NCBI GenBank assembly: GCA_965237445.1
Contig: OZ250142.1
Coordinates: 1,922,001 to 1,986,000, forward strand
Source of the DNA: G963668185 sp965237445
GTDB taxonomy: Bacteria > Chloroflexota > Dehalococcoidia > Lucifugimonadales > G963668185
Direction: 5' to 3'
Length of the DNA stretch: 64,000 nucleotides
The notes under the pieces are model-generated. The model was given only the letters and a program-made list of their open reading frames with translations. It searched no databases and was not told where the DNA came from. Below, one piece after another: positions 8,419-16,353 of this stretch. The translations under genes were made by a program, and so were the position numbers. Each line of letters opens with the position of its first letter. The stretch's first letter is position 1.

Positions 8419-9164
8419 GAGCGTGCCGCGAGCGCCACTTGGTGCAGCCCGCATTCCTTGGCGTTAGGGTCAGACTCCCACCACCAGCGTCCGGCGCGAG
8501 GGTCCTCCCCCGGCTCGACGGCCCGCGTGCAAGGCGCGCATCCGATCGACGGGTAGTTCTTGTCGTGCAGCTCGTTGTAAGGGATGGCGTGCTCGTCCAC
8601 GTAGTTTCGCACGTCCTCGAAGGTCCAGTTTGCGAGCGGGTTAATCTTGTAATTAGCGTGGGGCTCGTCCCACTCGACGATGGCGATGTTGCCGCGCCCC
8701 ATCCCTTGATCGCGGCGCAGGCCCGTAATCCATGCGTCGATGCCAGCCAAGGCGCGCTCCAAAGGCTCGACCTTCCTCACGTGGCAACAGGCCACGCGAT
8801 TCTCCCGGCCTCGGTAGAACAGATTGAACCCATGCTCCCCGACCATGCTGGCCACGGCCTCGGGGTCAGGTTGGTACACCTCTATGCGTGCGTTGTAGCG
8901 GAGCCGAGTCTGGTCCATGACCGTGTACGTTTCCGTCGGCAGGCGCCACGTGTCGAGTGTCACCAGGCGCGCCTGCTGGTTCACTCGCCAGAACAAGTCG
9001 AACAGCGCGACATCCTCCAGGCCGAAACTGGACATCTGGGCCGCGCCCGCACCGAAACGCTCATCGACCCATGCGAGCACATCGCCTGGGGGGACGGACT
9101 CGAAGCGTTCGTTTAGATCGGCAAGCTCTTGCAGGCCCAATCTATTTGACTCTGGTATCGGCAT
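8415..9164 (-). CDS. cysH: Adenylyl-sulfate (APS) reductase, FeS-cluster type
   Basis: 249 residues from the ATG at 9164 (AAGGAG 7 bases upstream). The four cluster cysteines are visible: ACCHVRKVEPL with the CC pair at 126-127 and SIGCAPCT with Cys209 and Cys212. This CC...CxxC arrangement marks the assimilatory reductases that use APS rather than PAPS. The catalytic tail KECGLH has Cys238. It reduces APS to sulfite plus AMP, so with CysDN the operon takes sulfate to sulfite. The frame is open upstream through the leader to 9317, but the leader holds a terminator-like hairpin, and the near-consensus ribosome site fixes the start at 9164. No sulfite reductase is in the window. Confidence 0.95.
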   Translation of the reverse strand: MPIPESNRLGLQELADLNERFESVPPGDVLAWVDERFGAGAAQMSSFGLEDVALFDLFWRVNQQARLVTLDTWRLPTETYTVMDQTRLRYNARIEVYQPDPEAVASMVGEHGFNLFYRGRENRVACCHVRKVEPLERALAGIDAWITGLRRDQGMGRGNIAIVEWDEPHANYKINPLANWTFEDVRNYVDEHAIPYNELHDKNYPSIGCAPCTRAVEPGEDPRAGRWWWESDPNAKECGLHQVALAARS

Positions 9165-9192
9165 CGGTGCTCCTTCTCGGGCCAATTCGGGC

Positions 9193-9299
9193 AAAAAAAA
9201 ACCTCCGCACACGGAGGGGGCCAGGGGTCTTCTCTTCTGAACTGTCGGCGCTAGGCGGTCACCGGCGCACTTGTAGAAGCCGAAGACCCTCTGGCCTCC
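9193..9299 (-). promoter_or_regulatory. Leader RNA of the cys operon with terminator and alternative antiterminator pairing
   Basis: Just before cysH the minus strand carries an intrinsic terminator: stem CCTCCG/CGGAGG with a 4-base loop (9202-9217) and nine T's (9193-9201). Upstream is a long helix, GGCCAG-A-GGGTCTTC (9282-9296) against GAAGACCC-CTGGCC (9219-9232), with an inner CTTCT/AGAAG stem and smaller hairpins inside. The GGAGG next to the 5' strand of the helix (9295-9299) can pair with the CCTCC of the terminator, so the extended helix and the terminator exclude each other. This is the architecture of a riboswitch or attenuator. I do not recognise SAM, T-box or cobalamin consensus motifs in it. 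Confidence 0.6.
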
Positions 9300-9382
9300 A
9301 GCAGACAACACAAACACATAGCGGTGCTCACGAAACTAAAGTTACGAGCGCTCAGCAGGTATGTCAAGGTATTGTACTCGTT

Positions 9383-9578
9383 GGTTCCGTTTGCTTACGG
9401 GGTTCGGCAATTCAGGCACGAGCCGCCAGCACGCCCGACCGTAGTCAACAGTCCTCTTTGTGCGGACTCGTTCTTCCTGATTCACGCATGAGATTCTCCA
9501 ATTCGGTGAGGTTGAGATTTGGTTCCACAAGGGCGCATGGAGCCTAGCGCTGCCCACACCCCGAAAGCAAACGGAACC
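9383..9578. repeat. Inverted pair of a 20-bp site with core AAACGGAACC
   Basis: ACCCCGTAAGCAAACGGAAC (minus strand, 9403-9384) and ACCCCGAAAGCAAACGGAAC (plus strand, 9558-9577) are inverted copies differing at one base, about 155 bases apart; both continue with one more C. The same core occurs three more times at 58.6-59.1 kb. Confidence 0.6.
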
Positions 9579-9634
9579 GCGGCTTGCAACCTTCAGTAAG
9601 ACTGTATCAATCATGGGCAATATTGGAGTGCCGC

Positions 9635-9829
9635 TCAGCGGGACCTATTGTGTCTGTTGTGCATACGGTTATATGATTGTGAGCCAGTAACTTGCTCGAT
9701 CCGCACCTCTTCAACAAGCCTTGAGAGGATCGGGCTATGTATAACCGCCTCAGTGATATCCATCTCATGCGGTGGGTCGGAGTCTCCTGGGGGGTCCATC
9801 TGTGTCTTGCCAGTCATGTCGTCGTTCAT
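9635..9829 (-). CDS. Small peptide ending in YNR-HNR-HNR motifs, possible cyclophane (triceptide-like) RiPP precursor
   Basis: 64 residues, acidic N-terminal half (MNDDMTGKTQMDPPGDSDPP), then VIHSPILSRLVEEVRIEQ and the tail SYNRMHNRHNRSR. The tail holds three aromatic-x-Arg triplets, Y-N-R, H-N-R and H-N-R. Precursors whose Tyr/His-x-x triplets are cross-linked to cyclophanes by radical SAM-SPASM enzymes look like this, and the '(S/T)PxLxRLxEEVR' leader is also reminiscent of them. No maturase is present in the window. An unrecognised frame on the same strand ends 1 base before the ATG, so the two could be coupled. Function is inferred from the tail alone; a non-RiPP small protein remains possible. 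Confidence 0.5.
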   Translation of the reverse strand: MNDDMTGKTQMDPPGDSDPPHEMDITEAVIHSPILSRLVEEVRIEQVTGSQSYNRMHNRHNRSR

Positions 9830-9833
9830 TTCA

Positions 9834-10304
9834 GTTCACCCAACCAGCGAAATGCATTCTAAGGGGTCCGGCCCTGAATCCATTCATGCTACCACGTGTT
9901 GGTTCGGATTTCATGCGGGAGATCTCGGAGGGGCGGGGCGTCGAAAGCGCCGATTCCGTAGCTAGATCACAGTGTATTGTAGACGGGTTGTGCATACTGC
10001 AAACCAGAGACGGCCGAGGGCCAATCGATCTACTTTCCTCTCTTACGCGACGATCTCCGACATAGCACCGGCACACAGCAAGGCCATGACCGTCCACGGC
10101 TACCGTCACGTAGTCGACGTGCAAGACGCGACTGACAGGACCTTGTCGGCCGGTTACGATTACCGCGCCTTCGGTTCTTACTCCACGGTCTGAACGAGAA
10201 CATCGCTCGACGATTTCCTGTGGCCGAGTGGGTAAGAATCAGTGACCTGCTGTTGTTGGTCTACGATTCGGTCCTAGCTAACCGTTCAGCGAAAATGTCC
10301 ATCC
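9834..10304. other. Accessory spacer, no confident gene
   Basis: Contains an unrecognised 97-codon minus-strand frame (9831-10124) that ends directly before the putative peptide gene. No family motif or repeat was seen. The ISNCY remnant begins at 10305. Confidence 0.35.
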
Positions 10305-10998
10305 ATGAAGGATGTGACATTGAATCAGCAAGAACTAGCGAAACTGCACGTGCTCAACAACGTTCTAGAGTACCAGGTCCCCATCGGTCAGGCCGCCGAG
10401 ATTCTCGGGTTTAGCGAGCGCCACACAAGACGTCTCCTCAACGCTTACCGAAAGGAGGGAGCGGCCGCCCTGGCCCACGGGAACCGGGGACGCCCGCCTG
10501 ACAACGCCGTCCTGGATTCGCAAGCTGAGGCCGTGGAGCGGCTGGCCAGCACCAAATACAAGGGGACCAATCACACTCACCTGACCGAACTGCTTCGTGA
10601 ACGGGAGGGCATAGACCTGAGCCGCCCACCGTGCGCCGCACCCGGTGCGACGGCAGCGCATGCCCCGAGAGGGGATGCTGGTACAGGTTGACGGTAGCCA
10701 CCACCGCTGGCTGGGGAACGAAGGGCCTATGATCACCCTGTTGCTGACCGTCGATGACGCTACCGGTACCGTGCCCGCGGCCATGTTCAGCGAAGAGGAG
10801 GACACCTCGAGCTACTTCCTGCTCATGAACAAGCTGATCCAGCAGCGTGGAATACCCCTCCCCATATACAGCGACCGGCATCCGGTCTTCAAGTTCACCG
10901 GCGATACCAGTCGTTACCCGGCGGGGCCAACCCAGTTCGCCCGGGCAATGGAGGAGTTGGGGATACGGCAGATCTTCGCCAGATCGCCCCAGGCCAAG
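10305..10998 (+). pseudogene. ISNCY-type transposase, frameshifted and truncated by IS1182
   Basis: The N-terminal part (LHVLNNVLEYQVPIGQAAEILGFSERHTRRLLNAYRKEGAAALAHGNRGR) is the helix-turn-helix of ISNCY/IS481-like transposases. After LREREGIDLSRP the frame is lost by at least two small indels around 10625-10645, and resumes as QRMPREGMLVQVDGSHHRWLG (first catalytic Asp) and LLLTVDDATG. It stops in the conserved SPQAK motif, where the IS1182 left end begins. The expected continuation (GRVER...) is not found on the other side of IS1182, so the 3' part is deleted. Confidence 0.8.
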
Positions 10999-12676
10999 GA
11001 GCCTGTCTCATAAGTCGCGAGAGCTGGCGAGAAGAACCGTGTTCAGTGTACGTTCTCAAGCGACACTGAGTTAGGAGCGAATCAGATGCCGCTTCGAGAC
11101 ATGGACCGAGAGCAGGCTTGGCTGTTGCCGCCGTCTCTAGACGATCTGCTGCCATTAGATCACCCAGCGCGGTTCGTGGCTGAGTTCGTGGACGCTTTGG
11201 ATAGGGAGGGCTGGGCGGAGCTTGGCGTAGAGATAGCAGGAGACCCGATGGGAGCGCCGGCCTACCATCCTCGTGCGCTGCTGAGCGTGTGGCTGTACGG
11301 CTTCATGACCGGGGTTCGCTCCTGTCGTAAATTGGAGACGGCTTGCCGGGACCAGATACCGTACCTGTGGCTGACAGGGTGGCAACATCCGGACCACAAC
11401 ACTCTGTGGCGATTCTACAAAGCACACAGGCAGTCCATGAGGAAGCTGTTCGAGCGGACGGTGCGGACGGCGGTGACAATGAAGCTGCTGGACCTGGCAG
11501 TACAGGCTGTGGATGGGACCAAGGTGAGCGCCAACGCATCGGTGTACAGGACCCACAACGCCGAGGAACTGCGCAAGTTATTGGACCGGGTGGAAGCGGC
11601 GATATGTGACCTTGAGGCCCAGAACGAAGGCGGAGAAGATACGCCTGCCGTCCATCTGCCAGGGGAACTGGCCGATAAGGAGATGCTGAGGGAGCAAGTG
11701 AGGCAGGCGATGGCCGACCTTGAGATTAAGGAACGCCAGAAGCGCATCAACCTCACGGATGGGGACGCCCGGCTGATGAAGACGCGTGGCAGCGTTTTGC
11801 TCGGCTACAACGCCCAGGCTATGGTCTCACCCTTGGAATCTGTCGGGGGAGCGACCGGCATGTTTATCACGGCGGTTGACATGGCGGACGATGGTCGTGA
11901 CGACCCGCAGTTGGTTCCCATGGTTGAACAAGCTGAGGAGACGACGGGGACAAAATCAGAGATGACGCTGGCCGATGCCGCTTACCACTCTGGGAAGGGC
12001 TTGGAAGAATGCGCTCGTAGAAGCCAATCAGTTGCGATGCCGGAGACACGACAACAGTTGCTTGGGGACCCGTATCACAAGGACCGATTCACGTACGACA
12101 AGCACAGCGACAGCTTCAGGTGTCCGCAGGGGCAGAGGCTCCAGTATCTTCGTATCCAACGCTTGAATGGAGTCCCGTGGCGTCCGTACCGAACCTCTGA
12201 AGGCGTATGTCAGGCGTGCCCGGTCTTCGGAGTCTGTACAAGGTCCCAAAGGTTCGGCCGTAGTGTGACGATAGGGCCTTACGACGCCGCGTTGCGCCGT
12301 CATCGTATCTGGATGTCTATTGACGAATGGGATGCGTACAAGCGGAGAAAGCAGTTGGTCGAACCGGTCTTCGGAATCATCAAGGAGCAACTGGCGGCTC
12401 GGAGGTTCCTGCTGCGTGGCTTCGCGAACGTGTCGGCCGAGTGGACTCTATTGGGCACAGCCTTCAACCTGCGCACTCTCTGGCGGGTGTGGCGCCTCGG
12501 CGTCTTCGCCGATCTACTTTGCGGCCCGAAGCCTCAGTTCGCTTCTTAGACCGTCACGATAACAGCGGGTGCTCACTGGTCCCAGGTCCCGTCGCCTGCT
12601 TTAGCCCTACAGGCCAGTCCGTTTGGCGAGTCCCCCAAGCCTAAGCTGGTCGCCACATCGCTTCTGGGACAGGCTC
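10999..12676 (+). mobile_element. IS1182-family insertion sequence
   Basis: Ends GAGCCTGTCTCATAAG (from 10999) and, on the other strand, GAGCCTGTCCCAGAAG (from 12676) are matching inverted repeats. One long transposase ORF lies between. No target duplication is apparent, which agrees with loss of flanking ISNCY sequence by deletion after insertion. Confidence 0.75.
11086..12549 (+). CDS. IS1182 family transposase
   Basis: 487 residues. N-terminal DUF772-like block (PPSLDDLLPLDHPARFVAEFVD, then YHPRALLSVWLYGFMTGVRSCRKLE), the first catalytic Asp in VQAVDGTKVSANAS, the second in MTLADAAYHSG, a cysteine-bearing VCQACPVFGVCTRS region and the C-terminal Glu block KRRKQLVEPVFGIIKEQLAARRFLLRG. The frame is intact with no stops, and length is typical of IS1182. 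Start at the ATG 11086; AGGAG lies about 9 bases upstream. Confidence 0.92.
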   Translation: MPLRDMDREQAWLLPPSLDDLLPLDHPARFVAEFVDALDREGWAELGVEIAGDPMGAPAYHPRALLSVWLYGFMTGVRSCRKLETACRDQIPYLWLTGWQHPDHNTLWRFYKAHRQSMRKLFERTVRTAVTMKLLDLAVQAVDGTKVSANASVYRTHNAEELRKLLDRVEAAICDLEAQNEGGEDTPAVHLPGELADKEMLREQVRQAMADLEIKERQKRINLTDGDARLMKTRGSVLLGYNAQAMVSPLESVGGATGMFITAVDMADDGRDDPQLVPMVEQAEETTGTKSEMTLADAAYHSGKGLEECARRSQSVAMPETRQQLLGDPYHKDRFTYDKHSDSFRCPQGQRLQYLRIQRLNGVPWRPYRTSEGVCQACPVFGVCTRSQRFGRSVTIGPYDAALRRHRIWMSIDEWDAYKRRKQLVEPVFGIIKEQLAARRFLLRGFANVSAEWTLLGTAFNLRTLWRVWRLGVFADLLCGPKPQFAS

Positions 12677-12739
12677 ACATTCGGCCCTTTGTGTGTTTAC
12701 GGCCCTGCTGCGCCCGGGCCGCTTGACCGGCGCACGACC

Positions 12740-12997
12740 TCAGTCGTTAACATCAGTCGTTAACAGTTGAGCAAGGCCCAAGCCGTCGGCCAGCTCCAGC
12801 AACGCCTTACGGTGCTGATAGTTGGGCCGGACCCTGCCTTTGGCCCAGCGCCATACGGTGTTGCGATAGGTTCCCAGGCGGCGGGGGATCTCCGACCACG
12901 ACAGGCCGGACTCCTTCTGGAACCGCCTCAGCCGCTCTGGGAAGTCGGCGGGGAAATCGTAGGCTCTTCTACTGTGATGGATGCGCTGTCGCGGCAT
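12740..12997 (-). CDS. Small XRE-like helix-turn-helix protein
   Basis: 85 residues. FQKESGLSWSEIPRRLGTYRNTVWRWAKGRVRPNYQHRKALLELADGLGLAQLL is an HTH of the lambda-repressor/XRE type, with the recognition helix around TYRNTVWRWA. A basic N-terminal arm (MPRQRIHHSRRAYDF) precedes it. It sits downstream of the surface-protein cluster on the same strand. A degenerate paralog lies upstream of that cluster at about 28.96-29.17 kb, so the two HTH copies bracket the locus. A regulatory role for the locus is a guess. Confidence 0.75.
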   Translation of the reverse strand: MPRQRIHHSRRAYDFPADFPERLRRFQKESGLSWSEIPRRLGTYRNTVWRWAKGRVRPNYQHRKALLELADGLGLAQLLTTDVND

Positions 12998-13150
12998 CTA
13001 GCCGGTCCTTCAGGGTTATGCGTCGGCTGTCTCTCCCCCCTGCGGGGCCGTCCGGCAACCGGGCGCAGGGCGGAAAGAGGCAAGTCGCCCGCCCGGTCAT
13101 TCATCTATGCCGCCCCTCGTGGGTTGCCCGGAGCTATCCCACGGCTCCGC

Positions 13151-13275
13151 CTACCCGCTCGACCCAGAGACGGTCAACTCCACCCTCTGGGACAGCATCC
13201 TGCCGTCTTGAGTGCAGACGGCTCCCTGCGCGTCGCAGTCGGTGGTGACCGGCAGCACTGTGGTCACCTCCCACC
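13151..13275 (-). pseudogene. Terminal fragment of the repeated SHDG-type beta domain
   Basis: Reads VTTVLPVTTDCDAQGAVCTQ then DGRMLSQRVELTVSGSSG and a stop. This is the last ~38 residues of the domain that recurs in the neighbouring surface proteins (compare the C-termini at 19.33, 23.06 and 45.09 kb). No upstream coding connects to it, so it is a leftover of a lost gene. Confidence 0.7.
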
Positions 13276-13446
13276 CGGCCTCTCCTGGTTGTCATTCGAT
13301 TTGGGAGCGCGCCCCCAGGGTGCCGGACCGGCCGATTCATTCGTCTCCCTGGCACCCCCGGTCTGGCCTCTGGGCCGACACCCGCAAAACCCAGCGCGGC
13401 CTGCACGACGAGGCCGCCCGCACTGCCTGGCCTGAATCCGGCGCCG

Positions 13447-16216
13447 TCATGGACGGCTGAATTTGATGGTGTAGGTCTCGGTGTCGTCGCCCCTGGTGAC
13501 CGTGATCGTGACATCGGTAAAGACGCCCGCGGGCGTGTTGACCTGGTGACCGTCGGTGCTGGCATCCGCGTCACCGGGGGTGATGGTGACCGTGGCATCC
13601 GTGTTCGCGGCGGTCGCGGCTAATGTCACCGTCTCGGTCGACCCTAGGCCCACCCGGTATTCGAAGCGCCCGGGCAGGAACCCGAAGTGGTTGCCATCGT
13701 GGGTTTCTTCGTAGTCTTCGATATAGCTGTCGCCAGAGATGCCGATTGAGGTCAGCGTCGGGCCGCGGACCTCAACGGAGAGCTCGTAATAGGGGAACGC
13801 ATTGCGCAGTCCCTCCTTATTCGCCCCCTGCGCGTACACCGCCATGAATCCCTCTCCGCCCGGCTCGCCGTTGTCAGACATCGAGAGCGACCACCCAAAA
13901 CTACTACGGCGTACGGGCTGGTCGTCCCTGATGCGGGTGACCTGCAGGTAGTAGATGCCGCTCTGGGTGGGGATGTAGCTGGCGGTGCGCAATTGGCGCC
14001 CGTCGTCGCGGTAGATGTTCAGGCCCGGCCCGCACACATTATTCTTATCGACGTTACAGGCGTGTCGGTATCTGTTGCCCGGCAGGAAGAAATGCGCGTT
14101 GTCGAAAAGAAAAAACAGATCCTCCACCTTCTGGAAGTATCCTTCGATGGTATTAGCAATGAAAGCCGGCCCAAATCGCTGGTAGTCGGGTGAGCCGTCC
14201 TCGTGGATGGCCTGCCAGCCGTGTTCGGGCCGGTCCTGGAAGCCGGAGACGGGTACGAGTTCGCCGGCGCTGTTCTTGGTGTACAGGCTGATGCGGAACT
14301 CGTCGGGAATGTAGAAATGCGGGCCGCCGCGCCACTCGCCCGAGGTGAGACCCCACTTGCGGTACGTCTCGTCGAAGATATAGGTCTTGCCTGCGGTCAT
14401 GTGGATCCGGTAGGTGTGGGGGTCCTCCTCGATATCCAGCCAGCCAATGACCCTGGCGTTGCCCCAGCAATCGGTGCAGTAGTTGGCCGGCACCAACAGC
14501 GCCTCGGTGTCGGCGCCGTCGTATCTGCCGGTGGAGCGGCTTCTGTAGTACGGCTTGAACGAACCCGGCGTACTGTCGAGGCTGTGGGCGCAGTTGGCCC
14601 CGGCGGCGTCGCAGCCGACCTCCACCCGCAGCTTGCTGACGATCGACAGCTCCGGCGTCGACGCCGAGTGGTACTCCTCGTTCCGATTGAACTCTTTGTC
14701 CCCTATGGTGTAGGTCACGGTGTCGGTGTAATGGATGTAGTGGCGCACCACCTCGGCCCCGGTGAACGTGGCCCCGTAGTCGTCAGAATACGACAGACGG
14801 AAATCGACCCAACGGTTCTCGCACCCATCAACCCCCGGCGCCGGAGCCGGCGGCGCCACGCTCTTCCACTTCCACTGCACATTCCCGTTTGACGCACTCC
14901 CTCCCACACTTTCGATTTCAGGCGCGCACGGATCGTCCTCCTGCTGCTCTTCGGCCACCGACGCCTCCTCCTCGACGATCTCCACCCCCCGCAGCGGACC
15001 CTGCGGCGGCTCGGGTGTGGGTTCGGGTGTGGGAGTGGGCTGCGGCTGCGTTGTCGCCGACACAGTCGCCGATTGGGGACTGTCACCGTCCAGGCTCAGC
15101 GCCACCACTGCGTAGTGGTGGGTGGCATCGTCCGCCGCCGTGGTGTCGGTGTAGGTGAGCGCCAGGTCCCCGGTGTCCTCGACCAGCGTCTCCAGCGTGT
15201 CGGGGCTGTCCCCCCGCAGGATGCGGTATCCGGTGAGCCCATTGTGGTCCGGCGCGCTCCAACTCAGCACGACCCCGTCATGGGTTGCCGAGTCCACGCT
15301 CAGGTCCGTGGGAGCGCCCGGGGGATGGTTTCCGACACGCTGCGTCACGACCTCCGACCACGGCCCCGACCAGGGCGCGTTCGGTCCAGTCTTGTAGATG
15401 GCCCGCATTCGGAGCTTGTAGGTCACCCCCGGGTTCACCAGGTTGCTGAAGTCCTGTGCGGTTCTCGGCGACAGCCAGAGGTTGCCGCCCTGGTTGCTGT
15501 TCCACGCGGGGAAGGGCTCGTCCACCGGGGCCCAGTTCAGCCGGTACTCGGTGGGCTCGGGGTCAGCCTGGTCCCAGGAGACCCACAGGTGCTCCGGCTG
15601 CGAGCTCGTCATGGTCAGACCGGTGATCGCGCCAGGCTCCGACGTCGGCTCGGGCGCCGGGGCGGGTGAGGGCAAGGATGAACCGGTCGCCTGAAGCGAT
15701 ACCGCTCAACGTCGACCGGGCAGCCTGGGGCACGTTGAAGTTCACATAGCTGGAGCCAACGCTCCTCACATCGCTGGCAGCGAAGCTGACCGCGCCCTGC
15801 GCGGTCTGAATCAACACCGTCAAATCTGCGCCCTCGCCCGACGACCCGAAATAGTCCCTCAGCACCAGGGGACCGTCGACATTGAGCCGCAGAAGAGAGC
15901 CGTCGCTCTTCGGGAGCATCACCCTCACGATGCTCGAGCCCTCGCCAAGCAGCACATCGCCGTCGACCAGAGAACCCGACTCGGTCCACCTCGATCCCGA
16001 AGCCGAATAAAGCGCCGGCTCGCTGCCTGCGTCGCCCGCCTCAAACAAGGCCGCCACCTCGACCTCCAAGCCCCCTCGATTGAAATCGGACAACTCCAAA
16101 GAACTATCCGACGCGGACACACCTCCTGCATTCAAGATGAGGGCCAACACCAGCAGCGCCAGCGCAAGGCGCAGCGTCCGACTTGCCGTTTCCATTCGCT
16201 TGTTCATTGCCGTCAC
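13447..16216 (-). pseudogene. Secreted Fn3/cadherin-like surface protein, paralog A (one frameshift)
   Basis: Read as one gene: signal peptide (TASRTLRLALALLVLALILN, cut near VSASDSS), an N-terminal domain ending GDRFILALTRP, a Pro-rich linker, two fibronectin type III domains (GAITGLTMTSSQPEHLWVSW... and GAPTDLSVDSATHDGVVLSW...), a second P-T-P-E-P linker, a large unrecognised cysteine-containing domain (CAPEIESVGG to about SFGWSLSMSDNG), and a C-terminal cadherin-like beta-sandwich (VTLAATAANTDATVTITPGDAD...DDTETYTIKFSRP). Compared with paralog B, 5 bases are missing in the GC-rich linker near 15,665-15,670, which shifts frame right after LTRP. The downstream 742-codon frame is intact. Either a broken gene, an assembly error, or a switchable low-complexity tract. 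Confidence 0.7.
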
Positions 16217-16353
16217 CTGCTCCCGTTATCCCATGCGCAAGGCCATTCGTCTCCCTGACACCCCCGGTCCGGCCGCTGGGCCGACACCCGCAATACCGGG
16301 TACGGCCTGCGCGACGAGGCCGCTCCGAACCGCCTGGCCTGAATCCGCCGCCG

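Noticed and set aside
9165..9317. An N-terminal extension of cysH, or a cysteine-containing leader peptide, through the leader
   Set aside because: The frame is open, but it passes through the terminator hairpin, has only scattered Cys codons and no good start site, while the start at 9164 has AAGGAG.
10215..10290. A tRNA-like beginning (GTGGCCGAGTGGGTAAGA)
   Set aside because: It resembles a Ser/Leu D-arm but no matching acceptor, anticodon or T-arm follows.
14203..15669. Long plus-strand frames opposite the Fn3/cadherin-like genes
   Set aside because: They are antisense to coherent domain-bearing frames and carry no motif of their own.
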